Source: Nitriliruptoraceae bacterium (GTDB lineage: Bacteria; Actinomycetota; Nitriliruptoria; Nitriliruptorales; Nitriliruptoraceae). From it: DNA of 41,394 bases. Both the position numbers and the translations under genes were made by a program. Position 1 is the first letter of the stretch; every line of letters starts with the position of its first letter. The DNA lies in contig SKJX01000159.1 in assembly GCA_007121785.1 (NCBI GenBank), forward strand, positions 1 to 41,394, in the 5' to 3' direction. The notes under the pieces were generated by a model. That model did no database searches and was not told the origin of the DNA. It was given only the letters and a program-made list of their open reading frames with translations. Below, one piece after another: positions 15,764 through 24,160 of this stretch.

Positions 15764-16984
15764 TCAGGCGGGGGTGGGCCGACGGTCCCCGCCGTCGGTG
15801 AGGTCGCTGGCCTCGGAGGTGTCAACCGCGTCGTCGTCGTTGCCGGCTTTGGCGACGCGTTCGGCGATGGGGTTGACCGACAGGTCGCGGTTGCGCAGCC
15901 GGTAGTAGCTGGCGAGCAGCAGGGCCAGGGCGCCGATGGCGATCGCGGCGCTGATGGCCAGCATCAGGCCGGCCTGGCCGGCACCGTCGAAGTGGACGAT
16001 GCCCTGGATGGCTTCGTAGGGGAAGCGCGACGGCAACCAGCTGTGGATCAGGACCCGGTAGCCGGTGGCCAGCGCTTCGGCGGGCACCGACAGCAGGGTG
16101 AAGGAGAACAGCCACAGCAGGACCAGGATGGGCCAGCCACCGAACCCCAGCCAGTTGAGCACGGCGCTCTGGATGAGGAAGAACAGGGCGGTGGTCAACG
16201 CCAGGGCACCGAACAGGGTGCCGGTCAGGGTGATGTCCATGCCGAGCAGCCAGTTGCCCACGGCCACGATCGACAGCGGCTGGACGACCGCGAGCGCGGC
16301 GACCACGATCAGCTGCGCGCCGAGGAACCCCATCGGGGTGGCGTCCTTGCGGTGCAGGCCGAGCCAGCTGACCAGGGTCGCGATCAGCGAGCCGATCCAC
16401 AGCATCGCGACCAGCACCAGGGGGGTCTGGGCGTCGGCGGCGTCGGCGGGGGCGTTGACGGAGATGGCCTCGACCCGGATCGGGTCGGCCAGCACGGGCA
16501 CGGATCCGGGCGTGACGGCGGCGTCGGTCTCGCCGAGCGCGGCGAGGGTCTGGCCGCTGAGCTCGGCGGCGGCGCCCTCGGTCAGCCCGGTGATGGTGGC
16601 CTCGATGGTCTGGGCGGCCTCGGGGTTGCGGCCGTGGTTGACGTAGAGCTCGAGCACGACCGGCTCGGTCGCCTCCGGCCCGAGCGCAGCGAGCGTGTCG
16701 CTGGTACCTGCGGGTATCACCAGCCCGGCGGCGATCTCCTTGTCATCGAGCGCCTCGATCATGGCGTCGTGGGTGGCGACGGTCTCCCAGTCGACGACGT
16801 CGAGGTCGGCGCCGGTCAACTCACCGGCGAGCGCGCCACCGTCGTCGTCGAGCACGGCGACGGGCACCTCGGACAGGTCAGCGCTCGTGGACGGGCCGAA
16901 GGTGGCCACCCCGAGCAGGATGTGGACGGCGATGACGGCGATGAACACGCCGATCGCCTTGCGTGAGCGTAGGAACCCCCGCAT
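15764..16984 (-). CDS. ABC-2 / YhgE-Pip-like membrane protein
   Basis: A 406-residue membrane protein with one N-terminal helix (about 9-29), a large extracytoplasmic domain (about 35-205, starting VPVAVLDDDGGALAGEL), then about six helices (from VLVAMLWIGSL near 210 to IAIGALALLLASYY near 370) and an acidic cytosolic tail. This layout matches YhgE/Pip and DUF3533-type ABC-2 permease relatives that export unknown compounds; Pip homologues also serve as phage receptors. No ATPase is adjacent, so it may not be an ABC permease. ATG 16984 has a perfect AAGGAGGT 7 nt upstream. Its promoter contains a TetR-type operator shared with the neighbouring regulator gene, so expression is probably repressed until an inducer appears. 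Confidence 0.82.
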   Translation of the reverse strand: MRGFLRSRKAIGVFIAVIAVHILLGVATFGPSTSADLSEVPVAVLDDDGGALAGELTGADLDVVDWETVATHDAMIEALDDKEIAAGLVIPAGTSDTLAALGPEATEPVVLELYVNHGRNPEAAQTIEATITGLTEGAAAELSGQTLAALGETDAAVTPGSVPVLADPIRVEAISVNAPADAADAQTPLVLVAMLWIGSLIATLVSWLGLHRKDATPMGFLGAQLIVVAALAVVQPLSIVAVGNWLLGMDITLTGTLFGALALTTALFFLIQSAVLNWLGFGGWPILVLLWLFSFTLLSVPAEALATGYRVLIHSWLPSRFPYEAIQGIVHFDGAGQAGLMLAISAAIAIGALALLLASYYRLRNRDLSVNPIAERVAKAGNDDDAVDTSEASDLTDGGDRRPTPA

Positions 16985-17028
16985 GACTGGACCTCCTTGG
17001 CATCCGGGGCGGTGACCGCCCCTTTGTT

Positions 17029-17049
17029 TACGTTACGCTATGGAACGTA
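17029..17049. promoter_or_regulatory. Putative TetR operator 1 (permease promoter)
   Basis: TACGTTACG, 7 spacer bases, then ACGTA; the outer parts form the inverted pair TACGTT-N9-AACGTA. The same 9-mer plus ACGYA at the same spacing occurs upstream of the tetR gene (17865-17885). The right half overlaps the predicted -10 box, as expected for a repressor site. Confidence 0.65.
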
Positions 17050-17072
17050 TATAGTCCAGGGCGTCGCGGCAA
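17044..17072 (-). promoter_or_regulatory. Predicted promoter of YhgE-like gene
   Basis: On the minus strand, -35 TTGCCG (17067-17072), a 17-bp spacer, and -10 TACGTT (17044-17049). The start codon is 60 bp downstream of the -10. The -10 coincides with half of operator 1. Confidence 0.5.
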
Positions 17073-17174
17073 GAGCGATGGAGCAAGTGAGGACGTTCGT
17101 CCCTACGAGAGGGCCCAAGGACCCCACGGCATCGGCTGCCACCTCGACGGCCAGCCCGCCGTGCACGGGAACGT

Positions 17175-17798
17175 TCAGCCCTCGGCGATGCCCTCCAGCA
17201 TCGAACAGAGCACCTCGATGAGCCGCTCCACCCGCTGCTCGAGCGGCTCATCGAGCAGCGAGGCGGGCCGCAGCAGCTGGTAGAGCACCGCCCCGGCCAC
17301 CACGTCGATGGCCAGGTCCACGTCGAGCTGGCTGGGCAGTTCGCTGCGCAGCTTGGCGCGCTCGAAGACCTCGCTGAACGCGTCGCGTCGCTGTGCGACG
17401 GCCTCGCGCCAGTAGGTCTCGGCGAACTCCGAGCGGTCGGCGTTGGACACCAGCAGCATGGCCAGGAACTGCAGCACCAGCGGCTGGCCGAGCGCGGGTG
17501 CCCGGGGCAGCAGTTCCGCGCGGATGTCCCCGCACAGCGATCCCGTGTCGGGCGTCGGTTCGTCGCTGCGCAGCGCTTCGACGGAGGCCGCGATCAGCGC
17601 CTCCTTGGTCGGGTAGCGCCGGTACACCGTCGGGCGGCCCACACCTGCACGGGCGGCGACCTCGGTCACCGTCAAGCGCTCGAAGCCCACCTCCGCCAGC
17701 AGTTCCCGCGTCGCCGTCAGGATGGCGTCATCCGCCTGCCGATCACGGGGCCGGCCCCGGCGGCCCTGGCTGCCCGTTCGCTGCCGCACCTCGCCCAC
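17175..17798 (-). CDS. TetR family transcriptional regulator
   Basis: A 207-residue TetR repressor. A basic N-terminal arm (QGRRGRPRD) precedes the helix-turn-helix at about residues 23-68 (TATRELLAEVGFERLTVTEV, then AGVGRPTVYRRYPTKEAL). The C-terminal ligand domain is helical with no recognised subtype. GTG 17798 is chosen because GGAGG lies 7 nt upstream; an ATG at 17858 would extend it but has no ribosome site and lies within 10 bp of operator 2. It is on the same strand as the YhgE-like gene, 190 bp upstream of it. The matching sites in front of both genes imply that it represses both the transporter and itself. Confidence 0.92.
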   Translation of the reverse strand: MGEVRQRTGSQGRRGRPRDRQADDAILTATRELLAEVGFERLTVTEVAARAGVGRPTVYRRYPTKEALIAASVEALRSDEPTPDTGSLCGDIRAELLPRAPALGQPLVLQFLAMLLVSNADRSEFAETYWREAVAQRRDAFSEVFERAKLRSELPSQLDVDLAIDVVAGAVLYQLLRPASLLDEPLEQRVERLIEVLCSMLEGIAEG

Positions 17799-18110
17799 CG
17801 AGCTACCTCCTCGCGCCGGGCCGTCGTCCGCGTTCACCTGCCCGCTCCGACGACCCATCGAACATGCGTGACGGTACGTAACGTATCCAAGTCGCACGCC
17901 AGCCTCGATGAGGCGCTCCCGACCCCCAGGTGCCCTCGGAACTGACCATCCGGCTACACCACGACACGGACGCGATCCCGTCGACCAGCGTCCGGACGGG
18001 GTCGCAGTCCAGGTGGGGATGGGCAAGCATCCGTACGCTGGCGGCGGCGTCCGGCTACCGGCGTCCGTGGCCGGCCTGACCCTGAGGGAGGACCGAGGGA
18101 GGACGTGGCT
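17799..18110. other. Intergenic region, tetR / propeller lipoprotein
   Basis: A 312-bp divergent gap. It contains TetR operator 2 (17865-17885), which presumably overlaps the tetR promoter on the minus strand, and the leader of the lipoprotein gene with GAGGGAGGAC at 18094-18103. I see no small coding frame with a convincing start, no RNA gene and no clear plus-strand promoter. Confidence 0.5.
17865..17885. promoter_or_regulatory. Putative TetR operator 2 (autoregulation)
   Basis: Read on the minus strand this is TACGTTACG, 7 bases, ACGCA: identical to operator 1 over the first nine bases and differing by one base in the second half-site, at the same spacing. It is 67-87 bp upstream of the tetR GTG start, where a self-repression site would be expected. 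Confidence 0.6.
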
Positions 18111-19133
18111 ATGAGGCTCGCTGCCCACCGCTACTGGCCCAGGGTGGCCTCGTCCCTGGTGGTCGGTGTCGTTCTTGCCGCTGGCGTGGCCGCCTGTCAG
18201 GGCGACCAGGCCTGGACGGCCTACACCGTCGAGGACGGGCTCGCACACGACGCGGTCGAGTCGGTCGCGACCGGCCCGGACGGTGTGGTCTGGGCCGCGA
18301 CGCACGCGGGCGTGTCCCGCGTCGACGGGCAGGAGTGGACGACGTACACGAGCCAGGACGCGCCGATCGACAGCCGGATCCACGACCTGGCGACGGGCGC
18401 CGATGGCGAGGTGTGGGTCGGTTCCGGGAAGGGCGTGGCCTCCTACGACGGGGAGCAGTGGACACGCCACGATGGACTGCCGGACTGGCCGGTGACGGCC
18501 ATCACGGTGATCGATGAGGGTGAGGTCCTGGCGGTCAGCGACGGTGTCTACCGCTCCGACGGGCAGCGTTGGCGCCGGGTCGAAGGTTCCCCCCACCAGC
18601 AGGTCGGCTCGCTCGCCGTCGCCGACGACGGCACCGTGTGGATGGCGCCAACCACGGTCATCGACGGGGAGGCGCTGTTCGAGTTCGAGGGACAGGAGTG
18701 GACCGATCACGTGACCCGGGAGAACGCCGACATCACGTCCGACCACGCGGACGGCGAGGTGGTGCCGGGTCGGGTGGTGCGCGATCTCGAGGTCGCCGAC
18801 GGCGCCCTGTGGGCAGGTACTGACGAGGGGCTGGCCAGCTACGAGTATGGAACGTGGAGTCGGCACGTCGTCGACGATGGCCTGCCCCAGGGCGGGGTAC
18901 AGGCCCTGACGGTCGACCGTGACGGCGACGTCTGGCTCGCCATCGCTGAGGAAGACGCCACCGATCCCGAGTACGCGGTCGCGCACTTCGACGGGCAACG
19001 GTGGAACTCCTACACGACCGCCGATGGTCTGCCCGATGGGCGGATCAACGACCTGACCGTGGACGATGACGGCACGGTCTGGGCTGCCACGAGCGCCGGC
19101 TTGGCGAGCTTCCATGCCGACGATCCAGCGTGA
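18111..19133 (+). CDS. Beta-propeller lipoprotein (two-component-regulator propeller repeats)
   Basis: A 340-residue lipoprotein. After MRLAAHRYWPR and a hydrophobic core, a lipobox GVAAC puts the lipidated Cys at residue 29. The rest is made of about seven repeats of the Reg_prop type, each with a TVWAATxxG(V/L)ASxxG/H-like core (for example GVVWAATHAGVSRVDG, GEVWVGSGKGVASYDG, GTVWAATSAGLASFHA) separated by about 40-50 residues, which should close into a beta-propeller outside the membrane. Such propellers usually form sensor domains of hybrid kinases; here there is no kinase, only the propeller. ATG 18111 (8 nt from GGGAGG) is preferred over GTG 18105. It is 31 bp upstream of the SNF2 gene. 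Confidence 0.85.
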   Translation: MRLAAHRYWPRVASSLVVGVVLAAGVAACQGDQAWTAYTVEDGLAHDAVESVATGPDGVVWAATHAGVSRVDGQEWTTYTSQDAPIDSRIHDLATGADGEVWVGSGKGVASYDGEQWTRHDGLPDWPVTAITVIDEGEVLAVSDGVYRSDGQRWRRVEGSPHQQVGSLAVADDGTVWMAPTTVIDGEALFEFEGQEWTDHVTRENADITSDHADGEVVPGRVVRDLEVADGALWAGTDEGLASYEYGTWSRHVVDDGLPQGGVQALTVDRDGDVWLAIAEEDATDPEYAVAHFDGQRWNSYTTADGLPDGRINDLTVDDDGTVWAATSAGLASFHADDPA

Positions 19134-19164
19134 AGCTCGCGACGACGCAGGGCAGGACGGGTCA

Positions 19165-22100
19165 GTGACGGACGCGAGGATCGAGGGCCGGCTGCCGGGC
19201 CGGTTGCAGGCGACCTTCTGGCCAGGAGCGCCGGTGCCGTCTGCCGGGCATCTCGCGCTGTGGGGGCTGCTCGATGCCGAGCTCGACGACGCCGTCGCCG
19301 CACTCGGGTTCGACCCGGCACGGGGCGCAGCGCTGCCGACGGTGCTGCCCCGGACCGCACGGGCCCACCGGCGGGTGTCCGCGGCTGAGGTGCCGGCTCG
19401 GTTGCTACCGGTGGTGGCGGCGACCCGCCGGCTGGTGGCGCTGCCGCCCGCCGAGCAGTGGCCGGCCTGGGGACGCCCCGCCGACAGCGTGCTGGCCTGG
19501 AGCACCGCGGCCAAGCTGGCCTGCGAACTGGTGGCCTCGGGGTGTCTCGTGCCGCGGATGCGGGCGGCCGGTGACCGGGCCGTGGCCAGCTGGGCGTGCG
19601 CACCAGGTGCGGACCGTCGGGTGGGAGAGCTGGCGGCGGGGATGCCGCCGGCCGCGCATGCGCTGGTCTCCGACGAGGAGCCGGGCGCGATCTGGCCTGC
19701 GGAGCAGCTGGTCCGCGACTACCTCGACGCGGTCGCCGACGGGTGTGCACGCGCGGCCGGGACCGGGGCCGGCGGGGTCGGCCACCTCGCCGGTGCTTGG
19801 CTGACGGCGTTGCGCGGGGACGATCCGCTGCTGGACCTGCCAGCGGGCCGCGAGGATGTGGTCGACGAGCTGGCCGGCTGGTCGGCGCCGCTGCTCGCCG
19901 CCAGCCAGCACGCCGCCGCGCAGCTGTGTCTTCGGCTGGAGCTGCCGACCGAGGACGACGATGACGCGGACTCGACCTGGCGGGTGGAGTACCTGCTCCA
20001 GGACGCCGACGATGCCAGCCTGTTCGTTCCGGCGGAGGACGTCTGGGCCCACGCCGGCGACCAGCTACCGCTGGGCACGCGGCAGGTCCGCGACGCGCAG
20101 GAGTCGCTGGTGCGGGGCCTGGCCGAAGCCGCGCGGCTGTTCCCGCCGATCGCGGGCAGCCTGGACCAGGCCGCGCCGATCGAGCACCACCTCGACGCCC
20201 ATGACGCCGGTGCGCTGCTGGAGGCTGCCGGGACGCTGGCCGCCGCCGGGATCGGGGTGTGGCTGCCGGCCGAACTGACCGCCGACGGGCAGCGCCGGTT
20301 GCGGGCTCGGTTGCGCGCTCGCACCTCGACGCCGGCGCCGGGCAACGAACGCGAGGGCGGGCTGGATGGCGACAGCCTCGGCGCGTTCAGCTGGGAGGCT
20401 GCCCTCGGTGACGAGGTCATCCCCGCCGAGGAGTTCGCCCGGATCGTCGCGCTCAAGCAGCCGCTGGTGCGCTGGCGTGGCCGCTGGGTGCGGGTCGACC
20501 CGGACGAGGCTACGGCCGTCGCCGAACGGGTCGGCGCGGAGGAGTCGGCCACCGGCGCGGACGTGCTGGCTGCGGCGCTGACCGGCGAGCACGACCTGGA
20601 CGGCCACGGCCCCGTCGAGGTGGAAGCTGACGGGGCGCTGGCGCAGCTGGTCCAGCAGCTGCGTGACGGCGCGCAGCAGGAGCCGCGCCTGGACGGCATC
20701 GACGCCGAGTTGCGGCCCTACCAGCAGCGCGGCGTCGCCTGGTTGCAGACCCTGGCCGAGTTCGGGCTCGGCGGGATCCTCGCCGACGACATGGGGCTCG
20801 GCAAGACGTTGCAGTCGACCGCGTTGCTGGCCGACCGGTCCGGCGACCGCCCGCACCTGGTGGTGTGTCCGGTGTCGGTGGTGAGCAACTGGGAGCGCGA
20901 ACTGGCGCGCTTCGCGCCCGGGCTCGAGGTGGTGCGCCACCACGGACCGGAGCGTGCCGACACCCCGGACGCGTTCCCGCCCGGCGCGGTGGTGGTCACG
21001 ACCTACGCGCTGCTGCGGCTGGACGCACCGCTGCTGGGCTCCCTCGACTGGGACCTGGTCGTCTTCGACGAAGCGCAGCAGCTCAAGAACCACGCCACCA
21101 AGGTCGCCCGGGCCGCGAGGCAGCTGCCGGCACGCCTGCGGCTTGCGTTGACGGGCACGCCGGTGGAGAACCGGCTCGCCGAGCTGTGGGCGATCCTGGA
21201 CCTGACCACCCCCGGGCTGCTGGGCCACTTCGCCGGGTTCCGGGCCCGCTTCGCCGCCCCGATCGAACGGTGGCAGGACCCGCAGGCCACCGCGCAGCTG
21301 CGGGCGCTGACCGGCCCGTTCGTGCTGCGCCGGACCAAAGCCGACCCGACGATCGCGCCCGAGCTGCCCGACAAGACTGAGCTGTTGGTCAGCGGCCAGC
21401 TCACCCGCGAGCAGGCCACCCTGTACCAGGCGGCCGTCGACGACACGTTCGCCGAGGATCTGGGGGAGGGGATCGAGCGGCGCGGGCGGATCCTCAAGCT
21501 GCTCACCGGGCTGAAGCAGATCTGCAACCACCCCGCCCAGTACCTCGGCGAACGCGGGCCACTGGTGGGACGCTCCGGCAAGCTCGACCGCAGCGTGGAG
21601 TTGCTCGCCGAGGTGGTCGACGCCGGCGACCGGGCGCTGGTGTTCACCCAGTACCGGCAGATGGGCGGGCTGCTGGCCGCGCACCTGCGTCCCGCGCTGG
21701 GGCTGCCGGACGTGCCGTTCCTGCACGGTGGGGTGTCGCGCACCGATCGCGAGAAGATGGTGGCCGCCTTCCAGGAGGACGAGGCCGCCCCGCCGTTGCT
21801 GCTGGTCTCGCTCAAGGCGGGTGGGACCGGCCTGAACCTGACCCGGGCCACCCACGTGCTGCACTACGACCGGTGGTGGAACCCGGCCGTGGAGGACCAG
21901 GCGACCGACCGTGCCTACCGCATCGGCCAGCAGCGGGCCGTGCTGGTCCACAAGCTGGTGACCGCCGGCACGCTCGAGGAGCGCATCGCCGCGCTGATCG
22001 ATGACAAGCGCCAGCTGGCCGACGCGGTGCTCGGCGAGGGCGAGGCGTGGCTGACCGAGTTGGACGACGACGCGTTGCACGACCTGGTGCGGCTGGACCC

Positions 22101-22167
22101 CGACGCGGTCGCTGACGACGGCCCGACCAGCGACGGGTCGACCGGCGACGTCGGGGTGGCGTCATGA
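19165..22167 (+). CDS. SNF2 family DEAD/DEAH-box helicase
   Basis: A 1000-residue SNF2-type ATPase. The N-terminal 480 residues form the bacterial SNF2-associated region (DUF3670-like, ending FARIVALKQPLVRWRGRWVR). The ATPase core follows from about 515: Walker A DDMGLGKTLQ near 540, FDEAQQLKN (motif II) near 634, LTGTPVENRL (motif III) near 665, GGTGLNLT (motif V) near 887, and QATDRAYRIGQ (motif VI) near 912. It probably remodels protein-nucleic-acid complexes or RNA polymerase, as RapA does. GTG 19165 avoids overlap with the lipoprotein gene; ATG 19114 is possible. The stop overlaps the next start (ATGA), coupling it to the SWIM-domain protein. Confidence 0.93.
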   Translation: MTDARIEGRLPGRLQATFWPGAPVPSAGHLALWGLLDAELDDAVAALGFDPARGAALPTVLPRTARAHRRVSAAEVPARLLPVVAATRRLVALPPAEQWPAWGRPADSVLAWSTAAKLACELVASGCLVPRMRAAGDRAVASWACAPGADRRVGELAAGMPPAAHALVSDEEPGAIWPAEQLVRDYLDAVADGCARAAGTGAGGVGHLAGAWLTALRGDDPLLDLPAGREDVVDELAGWSAPLLAASQHAAAQLCLRLELPTEDDDDADSTWRVEYLLQDADDASLFVPAEDVWAHAGDQLPLGTRQVRDAQESLVRGLAEAARLFPPIAGSLDQAAPIEHHLDAHDAGALLEAAGTLAAAGIGVWLPAELTADGQRRLRARLRARTSTPAPGNEREGGLDGDSLGAFSWEAALGDEVIPAEEFARIVALKQPLVRWRGRWVRVDPDEATAVAERVGAEESATGADVLAAALTGEHDLDGHGPVEVEADGALAQLVQQLRDGAQQEPRLDGIDAELRPYQQRGVAWLQTLAEFGLGGILADDMGLGKTLQSTALLADRSGDRPHLVVCPVSVVSNWERELARFAPGLEVVRHHGPERADTPDAFPPGAVVVTTYALLRLDAPLLGSLDWDLVVFDEAQQLKNHATKVARAARQLPARLRLALTGTPVENRLAELWAILDLTTPGLLGHFAGFRARFAAPIERWQDPQATAQLRALTGPFVLRRTKADPTIAPELPDKTELLVSGQLTREQATLYQAAVDDTFAEDLGEGIERRGRILKLLTGLKQICNHPAQYLGERGPLVGRSGKLDRSVELLAEVVDAGDRALVFTQYRQMGGLLAAHLRPALGLPDVPFLHGGVSRTDREKMVAAFQEDEAAPPLLLVSLKAGGTGLNLTRATHVLHYDRWWNPAVEDQATDRAYRIGQQRAVLVHKLVTAGTLEERIAALIDDKRQLADAVLGEGEAWLTELDDDALHDLVRLDPDAVADDGPTSDGSTGDVGVAS

Positions 22168-23126
22168 GCCGCCGGACCCGCTTCGGGCTGACCTGGTGGG
22201 GCCGGCGGTGGATCGCGGCGCTGGAGGACCTCGGTGCGGTGTACGCCAACCGGTTGCCGCGTGGACGCACCTACGCCCGCAACGGCTCGGTCGACCAGCT
22301 GCACGTGACGGCGGGCGAGGTCACCGCGGCCGTGCAGGGCCGCCGGGCACGGCCCTACCGGGTCCGGCTGCGGCTGCCGGCGTTCGATGACGCCACCTGG
22401 GAGCGGATCGTCGCCGCGTTGGCGGCGCGGCTGCGGCACGCGGCCGAGCTGCTGGACGGGCGCATGCCCGAGGACGTCGACGAGGTGCTCGCCGAGTACG
22501 GCGTGTCGCTGTTCCCCACCGGCCGCGAGCTGTCGACCACCTGCTCATGCCCGGACAGCGCCAACCCGTGCAAGCACATCGCGGCGGTGCACTACCTGCT
22601 GGCCCAGGCGTTCGACAGCGACCCGTTCCTGCTGACGGCCCTGCGCGGCCGCGATCGTGACCGGCTGCTGGCGGGCCTGCGTGCCAGGCGGTCTGGTGGC
22701 GCCGACGACGGCGAGGTGGCAGCACCGCAGGGGCCACCGCGGATCGATGAACTGGTCGCGCGGGAGCTGTTCACCGCCCCGGCGGACGCGCCGCCGGTCG
22801 TGGTGCGCCCGCAGCCACCGGACGATCCCGGTGCGTTCCTGCGCCGGCTGGGCCCACCGCCCGGGCTGGCCGCCGCCCACCGGCCGTTGCCGACCGCGGT
22901 GCACGGTGCCGCGCAGCTCGCCTGGGACCTGCTCGACGGCGACGCTGATGCGGAACCGTTGCTGGTGGCCTTGCAGCGGCTGGCGCCGGTCTCGGCTCGG
23001 GAGCTCGCCGACACCCTCGAGGTGCCCATCGCCGAGGTCCGACGCGGCCTGGGCCAGCTGCGTGAGGAGGGCCGCCTGGAGGGCACCGGCCGCGGGCCGG
23101 CCACGCGCTACCAGCTGCGGTCGTGA
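22164..23126 (+). CDS. SWIM zinc-finger protein
   Basis: A 320-residue protein with a SWIM zinc finger: C127-x-C129-(6)-C136-x-H138 in TCSCPDSANPCKHIAAVHY. The N-terminus (FGLTWWGRRWIAALE) is the usual start of SNF2-partner SWIM proteins. The C-terminal about 65 residues (LLVALQRLAPVSARELADTL onward, ending GRGPATRYQLRS) look like a winged-helix DNA-binding domain. It overlaps the SNF2 gene by 4 bp, and this gene pair recurs in many bacteria; the SWIM protein presumably guides the ATPase to DNA or partner proteins. The cellular role is unknown. Confidence 0.92.
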   Translation: MSRRTRFGLTWWGRRWIAALEDLGAVYANRLPRGRTYARNGSVDQLHVTAGEVTAAVQGRRARPYRVRLRLPAFDDATWERIVAALAARLRHAAELLDGRMPEDVDEVLAEYGVSLFPTGRELSTTCSCPDSANPCKHIAAVHYLLAQAFDSDPFLLTALRGRDRDRLLAGLRARRSGGADDGEVAAPQGPPRIDELVARELFTAPADAPPVVVRPQPPDDPGAFLRRLGPPPGLAAAHRPLPTAVHGAAQLAWDLLDGDADAEPLLVALQRLAPVSARELADTLEVPIAEVRRGLGQLREEGRLEGTGRGPATRYQLRS

Positions 23127-23140
23127 CCCGGCGGTCGCGG

Positions 23141-23542
23141 CTAGCGCTCGGCTTCGTTCCGTTGGCGCCAGGCCCGCCACGCACCGGTCGACCACAACGC
23201 CCACACGACGAACAGCGGCTGGAACAGCAGCCGTCCCCAACGGGATCCGGGTGTGGTCAGGCCGAAGGCATCATCACCGGTGATCGCCTGGTTGACGTTG
23301 CCCGGGAACACCGCCACGAACAGCGCCGCCACCGCCCACCCGACCGCGACGCGGTGACGTGGGGCCGCCACCAGGGCGACGCCGAGGCCGATCTCCACGA
23401 CGCCGGACGCGTACACGACCGCTAGACGTGCCGGCATCCAGGCCGGGACCTGGGCGAGGAACTCCTCGGGCATGACGAGGTGACCGACCCCCGCCGCGGC
23501 GAGGAAGGTGGCCAGCAACCAGCGGCCGATCCGTCGGGCCAT
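23141..23542 (-). CDS. DoxX-like membrane protein
   Basis: A 133-residue four-helix membrane protein resembling the DoxX/DoxD-like family. It begins MARRIGRWLLATFLAAAGVGHLVMPEEF, followed by YASGVVEIGLGVALV, AVGWAVAALFVAVFPGNVNQ and the Trp-rich LLFQPLFVVWALWSTGAW helix. The GxxH and PGNVNQA segments are typical. ATG 23542 has GGAGAGG 8 nt upstream. It is the last gene of a minus-strand run with 23562-24116 (19-bp gap) and 24161-24931. DoxX proteins have been linked to membrane redox or thiol stress, but no direct evidence exists here. Confidence 0.85.
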   Translation of the reverse strand: MARRIGRWLLATFLAAAGVGHLVMPEEFLAQVPAWMPARLAVVYASGVVEIGLGVALVAAPRHRVAVGWAVAALFVAVFPGNVNQAITGDDAFGLTTPGSRWGRLLFQPLFVVWALWSTGAWRAWRQRNEAER

Positions 23543-23561
23543 GCGCGCACCTCTCCTTCGG

Positions 23562-24116
23562 CTAGCCGGACCCGTGATGGCTTCGGGGCCGTCTTACCAG
23601 TCCGGCGATGCCGCCGGCGGCGATCAGCCCGAAGGACGCGCAGATGAGGGCCCACTTGCCGACGGTGAACAGCGGGGCCGCCGACGCGACCAGCGCGGTC
23701 GGGTCCGGGTAGCGGGCCATCACCAGCGACACCGAGCTGTTCTCGAGCAGATCGAAGAGCACGGCGAAGGCGGGTGCGGCGATGACCGGGCTGGGGAGCC
23801 GCCCGAGCACGGTCCGCCGCGACGCCACCAGCAACGAGACCTGGAGGAACGCCCCGTAGGCGAGCGGCCAGACGAGGTCGAAGGTGAAGCGCGAACGGAT
23901 GTAGTAGGCGCGTCCGTCCTCGCCGTACTCGCCGGCGAGGCGGTCGAGATCGGCGGCGGTGTAGAACAGCGAGCTGTCGGGCACCTCGCTGGTGCCGAGC
24001 GCGTCTTGCGACGTTTCAGCCTCGGCCGGCAGGACGACCACCAGGAACACCAGGAACACCGCGGCAGTCACCGCCCAGACCGGCCAGCCGACGCGTCGTT
24101 CGAGTTCGTCGCGCAT
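23562..24116 (-). CDS. Hypothetical membrane protein
   Basis: An unrecognised 184-residue protein with four predicted helices: residues about 11-31 (VWAVTAAVFLVFLVVVLP), 80-97, 110-128 and 155-173. A hydrophilic loop after the first helix is rich in Asp/Glu and Tyr (LFYTAADLDRLAGEYGEDGR). FDLLENSSVSLVMARYPD is a second distinctive segment. It starts at ATG 24116, 4-5 nt after GGAGGA, and lies between the alpha/beta hydrolase and DoxX-like genes with gaps of 44 and 19 bp, so it is likely cotranscribed with them. Confidence 0.75.
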   Translation of the reverse strand: MRDELERRVGWPVWAVTAAVFLVFLVVVLPAEAETSQDALGTSEVPDSSLFYTAADLDRLAGEYGEDGRAYYIRSRFTFDLVWPLAYGAFLQVSLLVASRRTVLGRLPSPVIAAPAFAVLFDLLENSSVSLVMARYPDPTALVASAAPLFTVGKWALICASFGLIAAGGIAGLVRRPRSHHGSG

Positions 24117-24160
24117 CGTTCCTCCGCGGCTGGTCCGTCGCACGCTCGCCCTCCGTCCGC

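Noticed and set aside
15392-16966. 524-codon plus-strand open frame
   Set aside because: Antisense to the YhgE-like gene for most of its length and overlapping the serine hydrolase end; Gln/Gly/Val-rich shadow.
20065-22080. 671-codon minus-strand open frame
   Set aside because: Exact antisense shadow of the SNF2 helicase gene, with no recognisable domain.
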